Part shown: positions 52,401 through 60,800 of the stretch, piece by piece
Layout of the letters: every line of letters starts with the position of its first letter
How positions within the stretch are numbered: the first letter of the stretch is position 1
DNA from: Pagrus major
Taxonomy: Eukaryota; Chordata; Actinopteri; Spariformes; Sparidae
Length of the DNA stretch: 64,000 bases
Assembly: GCF_040436345.1 (NCBI RefSeq)
Contig: NC_133225.1
Location: forward strand, 27,938,040-28,002,039
Direction of reading: 5' to 3'
Made by a program: the position numbers and the translations under genes
Notes under the pieces: generated by a model
Told to the model about the DNA's origin: nothing
The model's input: only the letters and a program-made list of their open reading frames with translations
The model's database searches: none

Positions 52401-52772
52401 TATTAATATATAATATAAACAAGGTTTCGTGTCCCTTCATTCACATGTATGACAATGATATAAACATCTAAAGTGAATTTATGATAAACAAGAACATACA
52501 GTACCTGTGGCGACTGCAGCCTGAAAATTTAGATGAGAAAATATTATTAACAATAGTTTATGTAATTATATCAAATCCTAGTCACTACTAACTAGATATC
52601 TACTTTAAAGGCTGGTTTTCCATTGCATTGTGCTATTCGTGTTTCTTAAAATGTTTGTGCCTGAAATCAAAATATTATTATAATTATAATAGATACATAT
52701 ATTATTTGATTACTATACCTGAGAGCATATTCCCATCAAGACAGAAATCACCAACCACTTCATAGCACCCAT
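43557..52772 (-). CDS. fndc7: FNDC7-family protein, nine FN3 domains
   Basis: Seen: an 18-residue signal exon, a 16-nt micro-exon, nine FN3 exons (all symmetric phase 1), a 30-nt exon, a possible 21- or 28-nt exon, and an 80-nt last exon with stop. Total is about 838-845 residues, close in scale to human FNDC7 (about 730). Domains 1-3 are classical Cys-poor FN3; domains 4-9 carry partial to full Cys signatures (SSSC, LxCGxxY). The last exon encodes a hydrophobic stretch (SILFIFPFLLPYW) near the C terminus, compatible with a GPI-anchor signal or a short membrane tail. Known: FNDC7 is an FN3 protein of unclear function next to STXBP3. Inferred: a secreted or cell-surface protein. It is head-to-head with stxbp3 and in tandem with the giant paralogue. 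The symbol rests on synteny and architecture; which tandem copy is the strict orthologue is open. Confidence 0.88.
44338..44365 (-). CDS. fndc7: fndc7 possible C-terminal short exon B
   Basis: An exon-like segment flanked by attttcag and gtaagt. Used at 28 nt it breaks the frame and gives a stop at the junction with the last exon. If an internal AG (gggaag) is the acceptor, the exon is 21 nt (44338-44358), encodes EECGLAY and keeps the frame. Skipping it also keeps the frame. Confidence 0.4.
44570..44599 (-). CDS. fndc7: fndc7 C-terminal short exon A
   Basis: 30 nt between ctcacag and gtgagc, symmetric phase 1-1. It reads VTCAGNEVGT and joins domain 9 to the tail. Confidence 0.65.
44926..45186 (-). 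CDS. fndc7: fndc7 FN3 domain 9
   Basis: 261 nt, phase 1-1. GACCPSGV start, RVYWRGA, CTASPGENSC, VQCGDVYNVMV, LFCPQRL and SG. Last FN3 domain of the gene. Confidence 0.9.
45300..45554 (-). CDS. fndc7: fndc7 FN3 domain 8
   Basis: 255 nt, phase 1-1, donor TCTA|gtgagt. EPCCPVSL start, NVSWSHA, CHTKDSHC, ITCGTNYTVTM, a late Cys in SNCTY. Confidence 0.9.
45774..46028 (-). CDS. fndc7: fndc7 FN3 domain 7
   Basis: 255 nt, phase 1-1. APCMPTNL start, SVSWTAN, CTTSGNTC, LPCGSTYEVSV, AAGQSLPS and TG. Confidence 0.9.
46413..46452. repeat. (GATT)n microsatellite
   Basis: Ten units in the intron between fndc7 FN3 domains 6 and 7. Confidence 0.95.
46657..46914 (-). CDS. fndc7: fndc7 FN3 domain 6
   Basis: 258 nt, phase 1-1. 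VPCCPEGV start, EIQWTAS, CNDTAPVC, LNCDSPYSVVV, extra cysteines near the C terminus, then TG. Confidence 0.9.
47010..47264 (-). CDS. fndc7: fndc7 FN3 domain 5
   Basis: 255 nt, phase 1-1. DPCPPQSL start, TLTWDTV, CNTTSNNC, CECGYTYLMYV, then NQAGSSPQG. Confidence 0.9.
47432..47686. mobile_element. Fold-back element in fndc7 intron
   Basis: Arms 47432-47473 and 47642-47686 are close inverted repeats (core GTAATTCCTGAATAACTGTG). The right side continues to TTAAAGTGTTACC near 47786, a usual MITE terminus in fish. Confidence 0.7.
47971..48234 (-). CDS. fndc7: fndc7 FN3 domain 4
   Basis: 264 nt, phase 1-1, donor ACCT|gtgagt. GPPTPSSV start, SVSWELD, CNSTSSSC Cys pair, VGCGEAHMVQV (Tyr to His), then EAGPSYPSSPV. 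First domain of this gene with the CG motif. Confidence 0.9.
48910..48983 (+). mobile_element. LINE 3' tail with (AATCT)n
   Basis: The sequence TGCATTTCGTTGTCTCTGTA, then CAATGACAATAAAGTTGAAT and a TCTAA tandem run is typical of the 3' end of fish L2/CR1-type LINEs. No reverse-transcriptase coding remains. Confidence 0.65.
48984..49685. other. fndc7 intron, no recognised content
   Basis: A TATTATATATTATATATATT run near 49312 is the only structure seen. Confidence 0.5.
49686..49949 (-). CDS. fndc7: fndc7 FN3 domain 3
   Basis: 264 nt, phase 1-1, donor ACAC|gtaagg. VLPPPQF start, SVSWDPV, LYNIKSYAWD corner. Cys-free, with several NxT sites. Confidence 0.9.
50239..50495. mobile_element. Second copy of the TTAA MITE, 3'-truncated
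   Basis: Shares the start (TTTAAAGGAGCACTCTGTAG) and long blocks such as AAGGACAACACAATTTCATAC and the GGCGGACC region with the copy at 53156-53463. It stops before the right terminus. Confidence 0.75.
50631..50708. repeat. 78-bp palindrome
   Basis: Arms 50631-50656 and 50683-50708 are reverse complements at 24 of 26 positions (core CCCTGAGGGTCAAAAC), with a 26-nt loop. It would form a strong hairpin in DNA or RNA. Confidence 0.85.
51266..51526 (-). CDS. fndc7: fndc7 FN3 domain 2
   Basis: 261 nt, phase 1-1. VEFNLQT replaces the strand B Trp; TEYTLSVMAVN corner, then GGRSQPSSPV and TTG. Cys-free. Confidence 0.9.
52063..52326 (-). CDS. fndc7: fndc7 FN3 domain 1
   Basis: 264 nt, phase 1-1. 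MILRWTRV strand B, IVYKFTVEAL corner, ends APTG. No cysteines; a classical FN3. Confidence 0.9.
52505..52520 (-). CDS. fndc7: fndc7 exon 2, 16-nt micro-exon
   Basis: Between tttcag and gtactg; it encodes AAVAT plus one base and converts phase 0 to phase 1, as the 25-nt micro-exon does in the giant paralogue. Confidence 0.7.
52719..52772 (-). CDS. fndc7: fndc7 exon 1, signal peptide
   Basis: Encodes MGAMKWLVISVLMGICSQ: Lys followed by a hydrophobic run and a small-residue cleavage region. It ends CTCTCAG|gtatag in phase 0, matching the paralogue's exon 1. An internal Met at residue 4 is an alternative start. Confidence 0.85.
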
Positions 52773-52810
52773 TCTTCAAAAACTTCTCTCAGCGTTTCTC
52801 ACACAGCTAC

Positions 52811-52817
52811 TCTTATA
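52811..52817 (-). promoter_or_regulatory. TATA-like box upstream of fndc7
   Basis: Minus strand reads AAGTATAAGAGTAG about 40 nt before the start codon. The spacing would place transcription start just upstream of the ATG, giving a very short leader. Suggestive only. Confidence 0.35.
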
Positions 52818-53155
52818 CTTGTAAAAACACTTCACTCTCGACTTTTTCACTTTTTCTTTAGCATAACTGGTGACTGTGCTGGTTGAAATACCTCCAGCTG
52901 GTCCCTCCCACTGGAGACAAACGTCCAGTGACAGGGAAGCAGAGAGATGCACCTTGGGGCAGATGCAGGTTGGGTAGCATGAGAGGAAACACCATTGTAG
53001 CAGGCATGATATTCTATATCCAATGAAGTAGTTAGGATACCACTAAATGTGGCATGGGGAATTTGATTCTCTAGTATTTACTTTGAGGTGTGAAAGGTAT
53101 GAATACATTTTCAATGTAGAAGCATACAGTGTTTCTGCCAGGAAATGAAAACAGA

Positions 53156-53463
53156 TTTAAGGAGCACTATGTAGTTTTGGGGGAGAAATTTTAACTAGAA
53201 GAGAAATAGACTGAATTAATTGAATAAACAAAGTGACCTTAAAGGACAACACAATTTCATACCGTTTTACTTTGTATATATATTTGGCGGACCCTGCCAC
53301 CTTTCTAGCTTCAAACAGTGTTCTGGGGACCTTATTTTCCTCTGAGAACAGCTTATTTATTCAGTTATGGAAAAGAGTTTTTAATTATTACCTCATCAAT
53401 ATTGTAAATATTAAAATTCTGAGTTTGAATTTCTTCCCTGAAATATACATAGTGCCCCTTTAA
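53156..53463. mobile_element. TTAA-ended MITE, full copy
   Basis: Begins TTTAAGGAGCACTATGTA and ends TACATAGTGCCCCTTTAA, i.e. inverted termini of about 18 nt bounded by TTAA. It has no coding capacity. A shorter relative lies at 50239-50495 in the same orientation. The TTAA ends would fit a piggyBac-type or similar superfamily, but the family is not assigned here. Confidence 0.75.
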
Positions 53464-53626
53464 ATTGAAATGTATATAGATAGCAGGTAAAAAAAAAAAA
53501 ATACCTGGGTAAAAGTAAAGATATCATGATGTTAAAATATTACTTGGTACTTCATGATGATCAGATCTAGAATTCAACTTTTTTTTTTGGATTATCATAA
53601 TGAGTCTATATATTTTAATTCAATTG

Positions 53627-53870
53627 CTGTTAGGGCCAAAACTCCCGCACACTGTTCACCTCACTCACAATCAAGAATGAATTTTAATAACTGCGTTTTG
53701 GTACAAAGACCTTCATCAGGTTATCTTCAGAGGAGACCATCTTAAATAGGTTGGTAGACCAATGTGGACCAATCAGGTCACATTACAGACAAAGATCACT
53801 CAAAATAAGATCACCCACACCTGGACCAATAAAGTCACGCTACTGAATGAAAACACTCCTGAATCAGACA
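53627..53870 (-). mobile_element. Dispersed repeat with CTGATGAAGGTCT...ACC motif, copy 2
   Basis: On the minus strand it carries TTGGTCCAGGTGTG, AAGATAACCTGATGAAGGTC and GAACAGTGTGCGGGAG, in the same order as the copy at 31287-31483. Transposon class is not assigned. Confidence 0.6.
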
Positions 53871-53998
53871 GTGCAAATATGTCGGCTGACTACATCGCAC
53901 TGTGGGCCTACAAAAAACATTAAACCATTTTTTAAAACATCATATAGGAAAATAATTAATGTGCATGTTCACAATAGAAATAGCATAACATTGTAAAT

Positions 53999-54050
53999 AT
54001 AATAATAATAATAATAATAATAACAGTAATAATCATAATAATAATAATAG
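53999..54050. repeat. (ATA)n microsatellite
   Basis: AT-rich trinucleotide run with two interruptions. Confidence 0.9.
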
Positions 54051-54114
54051 TACACTGAACAGTGTGCAGGGGTTTTTGTCTGATTTTGCTGACCAGCTAT
54101 GTAGTTAATGAGGA

Positions 54115-54412
54115 GATCTCGAATTAATTATATCGTTATCTTGGGAAAACAAAGTTTCGTTATCTCGAGATCTCGAGAAAATTATCTTGTTATCTCGGGA
54201 AAACAAAGTTTCGTTATCTCGAGATCTCGAGAAAATTATCTCGTTATCTCGGGAAAACAAAGTTTCGTTATCTCGAGATCTCGAGAAAATTATCTCGTTA
54301 TCTCGGGAAAACAAAGTTTCGTTATCTCGAGATCTCGAGAAAATTATCTCGTTATCTCGGGAAAACGGCAGTTGTTATTTCCAGATAATAACTCGAGATC
54401 TCGAGAAAACAA
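54115..54412. repeat. 54-bp minisatellite rich in CTCGAG palindromes
   Basis: About five and a half copies of a 54-bp unit (attatc recurs at 54181, 54235 and 54289). Each unit holds the self-complementary core TCTCGAGATCTCGAGA and a second TTATCTCG motif. Copies are nearly identical. Because 54 is a multiple of 3, open frames run through on both strands, but they are only repeat translation (SRDNE- and SRENK-type). Confidence 0.9.
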
Positions 54413-54575
54413 ATGAAATTAACTCGTTATCACAGGAAAACGGAGGAAATAAAATGTATGAATGCATGGCCCTTTAGGGCTTCCGCAGTACTTGACTTAT
54501 TAAGCCAATATTATTGTCATGCTCATAATTTAGATCCTGATTAACATTCCATAGCCCCTTTTTTTTAAAAGAAAC

Positions 54576-54640
<65 letters not shown>
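54576..54640. repeat. (GATA)n microsatellite
   Basis: About 16 uninterrupted 4-bp units ending roughly 60 nt before the stxbp3 CRE. Confidence 0.95.
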
Positions 54641-54641
<1 letters not shown>

Positions 54642-54701
54642 TGATAGACTGTGGTTATAAAAAACTACAGCTGCTTTCCGTCGCACACTTGTTGACGCGG
54701 A

Positions 54702-54735
54702 TGACGTCAGAGTTCGAGGACACGGGACAGGAAGA
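54702..54735 (+). promoter_or_regulatory. CRE (TGACGTCA) and ETS-like site before stxbp3
   Basis: A perfect palindromic CRE lies 49 nt before the start codon. A CAGGAAG ETS-type core follows at about 54728-54734. There is no TATA box and local CpG content rises, as in a housekeeping promoter. The transcription start itself is not visible. Confidence 0.5.
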
Positions 54736-54757
54736 GCCGCAGAGGGAAAAAAACAAG

Positions 54758-54803
54758 ATGGCATCGGGCGCAGATTACGGGCTGAAAAGAATAGTTTGGA
54801 AAA
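54758..54803 (+). CDS. stxbp3: stxbp3 exon 1
   Basis: 46 nt coding, [15 protein letters not shown] plus one base; donor AAAA|gtaagt. The conserved GLK..VW N terminus of STXBP3 fixes the start. Confidence 0.93.
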
Positions 54804-57800
54804 GTAAGTCCCCTCCTGTTGCAGAGTGCTTGTTGTGAATTTATTACAGGGTGACACTTTCATAACGTTTTCACAAGTTAGTGGGCTGTAAACCGCGTGT
54901 TGTTGCGTGTTTTTAACGGGTTGTTTGTGGCTACATCTCGAAATAACAGTGGACGTTGAGTTCATTGTGCTGTGTGTCGCAACGGAAGTTTACAAACTTG
55001 GATTGGTGGAAGTGTTGATAGATTGATCACAGCAGACTACACTTGGGTTGACACTCGGCGCTGTTGTCTGCCATGACTTTATTATCGTGGAATCTTTTAG
55101 ACACTTGTGGAGAGGTAGTCGGAGTGAGGTCACCCTGTATCGCCAGGAGCCCCACCTCATATTTACAAGCTAACGTTAGCACAACACTGTTCAGCTAACG
55201 ACGAACACAAACCTCAAGTTTTCCAACGAGCCCTGTGACGAAGTCTGTTTTCCCCTCCGACTAGTGCTTCCCGTTGTCCTGCCCTTCTTCCTTGGTTGGG
55301 GTTAGGTTATGGTTAACATGTCGCAGTCTGGACAACCAGTCCTCTCTTTGGGGTTAAGGGTTTAAGTTGTTTAGGTTAAAATAAGTAAAGTTACACTCAA
55401 ATGAAAGATGCAGTGCCCATGAAGTCGAATTAACATCTTTTACAAACAGGTTTAACAACAATTGCACATGACAGCCTTCATAAAGGAAATGTGAGAATGA
55501 AGGTTAGCTAGTTGTATTGCATCAGTTTTCATCAAGGAAGAGACTTCAACTGCCTTGATTTTTACATACCCTTTTTCATAAAAGCAGAATGATGTGCTTT
55601 GTCAAACCACACACACATGCATATCTCTTAATATAGTGTGCATGCCATGCAAGTCTAATGGAGTATTTAATTCTAGGGGTTTCCCATATGGCTTTTTCAG
55701 AGCCGATACCGATATTGATTATTAGAAATCAAGGAGACTGAAAAACAGTGTTTGGGACCGATGTTTCAAAACCAGTGATCGAATAAAGTACAATTTAGTC
55801 AAGTACTGTTCTTCAAGTACAATTTTCGGGTACTTTACTTGAGTATTTCCATTTTATGACAAATTTGCAGATGTTATAACTAATATGAGAAACAACAACA
55901 AATAATTATATATAGCCCCATTCACATGGGACTAGTATAACAAGGGGACAGGATTTAGAAATGATCACCCCACGTTTGTCTTTCATGTGGCGCATTCACA
56001 TATCATATCTCCTGGATATGATGTCAAGGCTCAGTGTAACATCAACTTTCAGAATTGGTATCTGTTCTTCAGCAGCCCTATTATTATTATATTTATAGTT
56101 GATTAGCCCACCTTTCTGCATGTGTTACAAGCATTAGTACATTCAGTTGTCTGACAACGGAAAACAATGAACAGTGTTATGCAAAGTATGGAAGGGAATT
56201 TGCTGTGGAAATTTTACTTTAAAAATTATGGACATGGAAGATTTGCACAGGATTAAGATCCCAGACGTCCTCCACAATCATTACAAATTACAGCAGGAGG
56301 TCCACAGGTTTGTTCCCTGTTTAAATCGGTTGGTTTTCGGTCCAACACAGGTGTTTAAGCACAAGACTCCAGCAAATAGTGAAGTCAAGAGCAGTCCTTT
56401 TTTGGGGTTTCAGTCTGTGTTAATCCCTCATGAGTCATGTTCTGTGTCTCTTACAGGAATAAAAGACACAATTATTGCAGACTGCAGAAAATCGGAAGTA
56501 TGGAAGGTAGGACAACCCTCTATTTGATCAATACTGAGTCTTCAGACTGTAATTGCACTAACAGACAACCTCCATATTACAGATCAAGCATTAATGTGAT
56601 TGATGCACTGTGACTGAATAGAATTGTAATTTATCATTTCAGCAGTGTCACTACTGCAAAATCTAGCAACATATGACAGTGTGATACATAGTGACTCACC
56701 ACTACCGGTTTATTCTTCTTACAGATAATGATCCTGGACTCCTTCACCACCAAGCTCCTCTCATCATGCTGCAAAATGTCGGATCTGATGTCAGAGAAAA
56801 TAACAAGTAGGCTTTGTTTTCAATCATACATAATACAGGTAAAAGACCAAAGTAACTGAGGTGTGTCTGTGGATGTCTCTAACTACTCTGTTAAAATAAA
56901 CCTTTGATTTCTTCAGTTGTGGAGGACCTGTTCAAAAGCAGAGAGCCTGTCCCAGAGATGAAGGCCATATACTTCATGTCACCAACCGCTAAGGTTTGCA
57001 TTATATTGCATTTTGATCCAAGATTTTTTTTTTTCCCAAATTAGTTCTCAATCTTGTGATTTTTTTTATTTATTTTTTTTTCATTATCATTTGGTAGTCT
57101 TGCCATACTCTGGTGTGATATCTTAAATTTATTTTTATTTTTTAGTGCGTGGATGCCTTCATCGCTGACTTCAAGTCCAAACCCAAATATAAAGCAGCAT
57201 ATGTTTATTTCACTGACTGTAAGTACCTTATGAATCACTAAATCACCACTAATTCTACTACAATTGACCCAACATGATCAGATGTTGTGGTTAATCTTTT
57301 CCCTTTTTTGTTTAACTGATAACATCCAAACTGAAAGCTCTTTGCTCCCACAGACTGTCCTGACGACCTGTTCAACAATATGAAGCTGCACTGTGCAAAG
57401 TACATACGAGTCTGTAAGGAGATAAACATGTGCTTCATGCCACAAGAGGCCCAAGTGAGTAGTTGCCTTAAGGTTCTTTTGTAATGCTCAGTTTCCTCTT
57501 TTTTTATCCTGACTGTCAATTTCTAAGTGAGGAAAACTTCACTTGTTTTAGCGTGTTCAGTGTCATGTTGTTGCTGGGAAGAAGAGTGACTCTTTAATGG
57601 GTGTTGGCTGCTTTAAGCTGTCATGATTTTACAAGCTTTGTATTATCCTTGTTGCTTGGGAACTGTAACTGGTTATTCACTGTATTATGAAAAATAGAAA
57701 GGTCTCATCTGTGATGTGATTTTAACAAAGCAGTTCAAGTCAAATGTATTTTTTTTTAATATCCAGGAAGTTAGTTTTGAAGTCAGAAAAATCACCAGAG

Positions 57801-60800
57801 ACATTCCTAATTAATAATTGAAATAAATGCGGATATAAATAAATAAATAAAGATAATTAATGTGATTAAAATAGAAATACCAAAAATGTGTAGTCTGGAG
57901 CTTTGGCTTAATATACGTACCATTTTAAAACATTTTTGGTGGTGGTAGTAATTATATGTAGTATTCATTATACAATTACATGCAAATTGTCCACTTACAC
58001 AATAGTTTTTCATTTTTACAGTGATGCGTTGAATCTTTTTCAGGTGTTCACATGTGATTATCCTGGGGCTTTCCAAAGTATCTACAGTCCCAACAGCCAG
58101 GACAAAAAGAAGACACTGGAGACTCTCGCAGACCAGCTCGTCACACTCTGTGCCACGTTGGACGAGTACCCAGGGGTCAGATACAAGAAGTAAGCCACAG
58201 CAGATTTAGTTTCTCAGCTTACAGCAGACCTCAGCCCCCAAGCAGAATGACACCTTTTACAAGAAAAGCCTAAACTCTGACTACAGAATGTGTTACCTAA
58301 CTGTGGCAGAAAACAAACGAGAGCAGTGTGAGACTTTTGTTTTCTTACATCATATATGATTTTAGTTTACACACAGTATACATACAACATAAACATTCAA
58401 AAGCAACAAGCAGACAGATGAAATCAAACAAAGACAAATGTACAAACAGTTCTAAAAACTGCTATATTTCAAACTTTTGTCAAAAACACTCAACTGGGGT
58501 GATTTAAAGTTTTTTTTTTCCTTTTTTTACAAATGGCTGAAAAACCAGTACATGTGTAAAATCATTGTGACTGTGATAACTCATGGAGAGAAAATTATAT
58601 CACAACTAGAGACAGCAACATGGAGAACGCCAAGGCCCTTGCAGAGCTGGTAGACAACAAGCTGGCCAGACACTATGAGCTGGACGACAGCGGCAAAAAA
58701 AAGGTGAGACTTAACAGAGAGTGTTGAAAGAATAAACAAGGTCTGAGCCTAGGGAGTAAATGAGAACCTGACAGAACAGTATTATTCTCCACTGACAGCT
58801 CAACACAAGACATTCACCAAAAGAGAAAACATTTTTCCTTTGTCTTAAGCAGATTGAATTAATGGTGTCCTTCAGCAGATACTTGAAGATTGCAGCAGTT
58901 GCTTGGTTGCAACTACGCAGTATTACTGAAAGCAATGCTAATGTCACTGTATATGGAAGACTAAATATACCAAAAATAATATAAGAAATAATAAATGTTG
59001 ATAATATGTATAAAATGTTACATAAATTGATATTTCTGTATTAGGTGGCTGCTGTATCTATTTTTTTGTATTAATTTATCTATTTATTTGTTTACCCGTT
59101 TAATTTTCCATTTTATGTACTAATTTATTCATTTTAAAATATATTTATTTCTGTATGTTTTTCCCTTTGTGGCTTTTCCCTGTATGTATTTCCACAAACT
59201 TATTTATTTTATATGTTCTTTTTACAATTTTTTTTACACTTTTAGAATAAATGCATATATTTAGTTTAATGTTATTTCTAGTGCATTTAATGGCAATATT
59301 TTTTGAGCTTTTGATTTATTTTGGATTTAGGCAGTTTCAGTCCTTGATGACTGTACACAGTAACCACTGTTTGTATAATAAAATTAGGCGCTATATTTAT
59401 TGTTTTCTGTGTATTTCCCTCCTGTCACAAGGGAAAGACCCAGGCCCAGCTGCTGATAGTGGAAAGAGGTTTAGACCCCGTCAGCCCCATCCTGCACGAG
59501 CTGACCTACCAGGCCATGGCTTACGACCTCATTGACATTGAGAACGACACCTACAAGTAAAACAAGCTTTTCCTACTGTATCTATTAAAACACACATAAT
59601 ATGCTTATGGCATCATATTGCGTTTTTTAAAATTTAGACAATACTATAGCTGAAGCTAATAATCCAGTCATTTTTGTGGCCAGGTACAAGTCTAAAGATG
59701 GCTCAGAGAAACAGGCCCTGCTGAGTGAAGAGGACATGCTCTGGATTAAGCTCAGGCACAAACACATCGCTGAGGTCTCAGAGTAAGTATGCAAGTTGTG
59801 AGGATGAAGGTGTCCCTTTCCATCTTCCGTAATCCAACCATAACCCATTTTTTTTCTTACAATAGACAAATCCCCAAGATGGTAAAGGAAATATCTGCCA
59901 GCAAGAAGCAGCCAGATGGGAAGGTACAGCACTGTGTTTTCTTCTTTTGTGCTTCACTGATGATCTGTGCATTTCATACTAAAAATGCATATCTTGTGCA
60001 AACATTTCATTTTTTTCCAGATCACAATCAGCAATTTGGCCCAAATGATGAAGAAGATGCCGGCATTCCGTAAACAGTTGACTGAGGTATTTAGTACCAG
60101 TATTACTTCATTTTGTCTGGACCGGTGTCACTAAGCCCTGGCAACTGTTTTCCCTTACCTTTAAAGTTATCTATTCAACTTCAGGATGAGAATTTTAACA
60201 GACACTCATAATATTTACTTCTTACCAGTAATTATAGCACTAAGTGATCATTACTTTGTGGTAGGGTGTGGTGCCTCCAAAGCCTGGTGTCACGTGCCGT
60301 TGACTTCATCATGTTTTTAGCAACAAAACAGAATAAAAGTCATAATATACATAAGTGTCTTTCATGAAAGGGAATAATTTAGAAACAATACTTAGAGCAT
60401 AAAGTACATTGTTCTGCTAATATTAACTCTTCTCTCTGCCTGAATTGTAGAAAACTGTTCATCTGCAGTTGGCCGAGGACTGCATGAAACATTTCTCAAA
60501 CAACGTGGAGAAACTCTGCAAGGCTGAACAGGTCAGTCTGTGCTCTGTTGTCTGTTTTGATGGAACAATTGCCAAACACTTTTACCACTTCACCTTTCTT
60601 GAACAAGTCAGTTGGAGTGGAAATTCTCCTTGTGAGGTTGAGAGTTGCTAAATCTCAGAAGAATTGTAGACTCAGCGTGATGAATCAGATCTCTTTAATA
60701 CATGCAGCATGGAGAGAAGACCTGGAGTGTTCTCTCCAGTCTTCCAAATGTTTCTGCCTTAAATACAGTGGTTGCATACTTTACGACAGTCATGAATAAC

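Noticed and set aside
54115..54412. Regular repeats suggesting a CRISPR-like array
   Set aside because: Units are contiguous and identical without unique spacers, and the DNA is clearly eukaryotic.
54105..54477. Long open frames on both strands (SRDNE / SRENK repeats)
   Set aside because: They are translation of the 54-bp minisatellite, whose length is a multiple of three. No splice or start context supports a gene.
56174..56527. 117-codon plus-strand open frame in stxbp3 intron 1
   Set aside because: It merely reads through intron sequence into exon 2; the true exon is 56457-56506 in the frame set by STXBP3 similarity.
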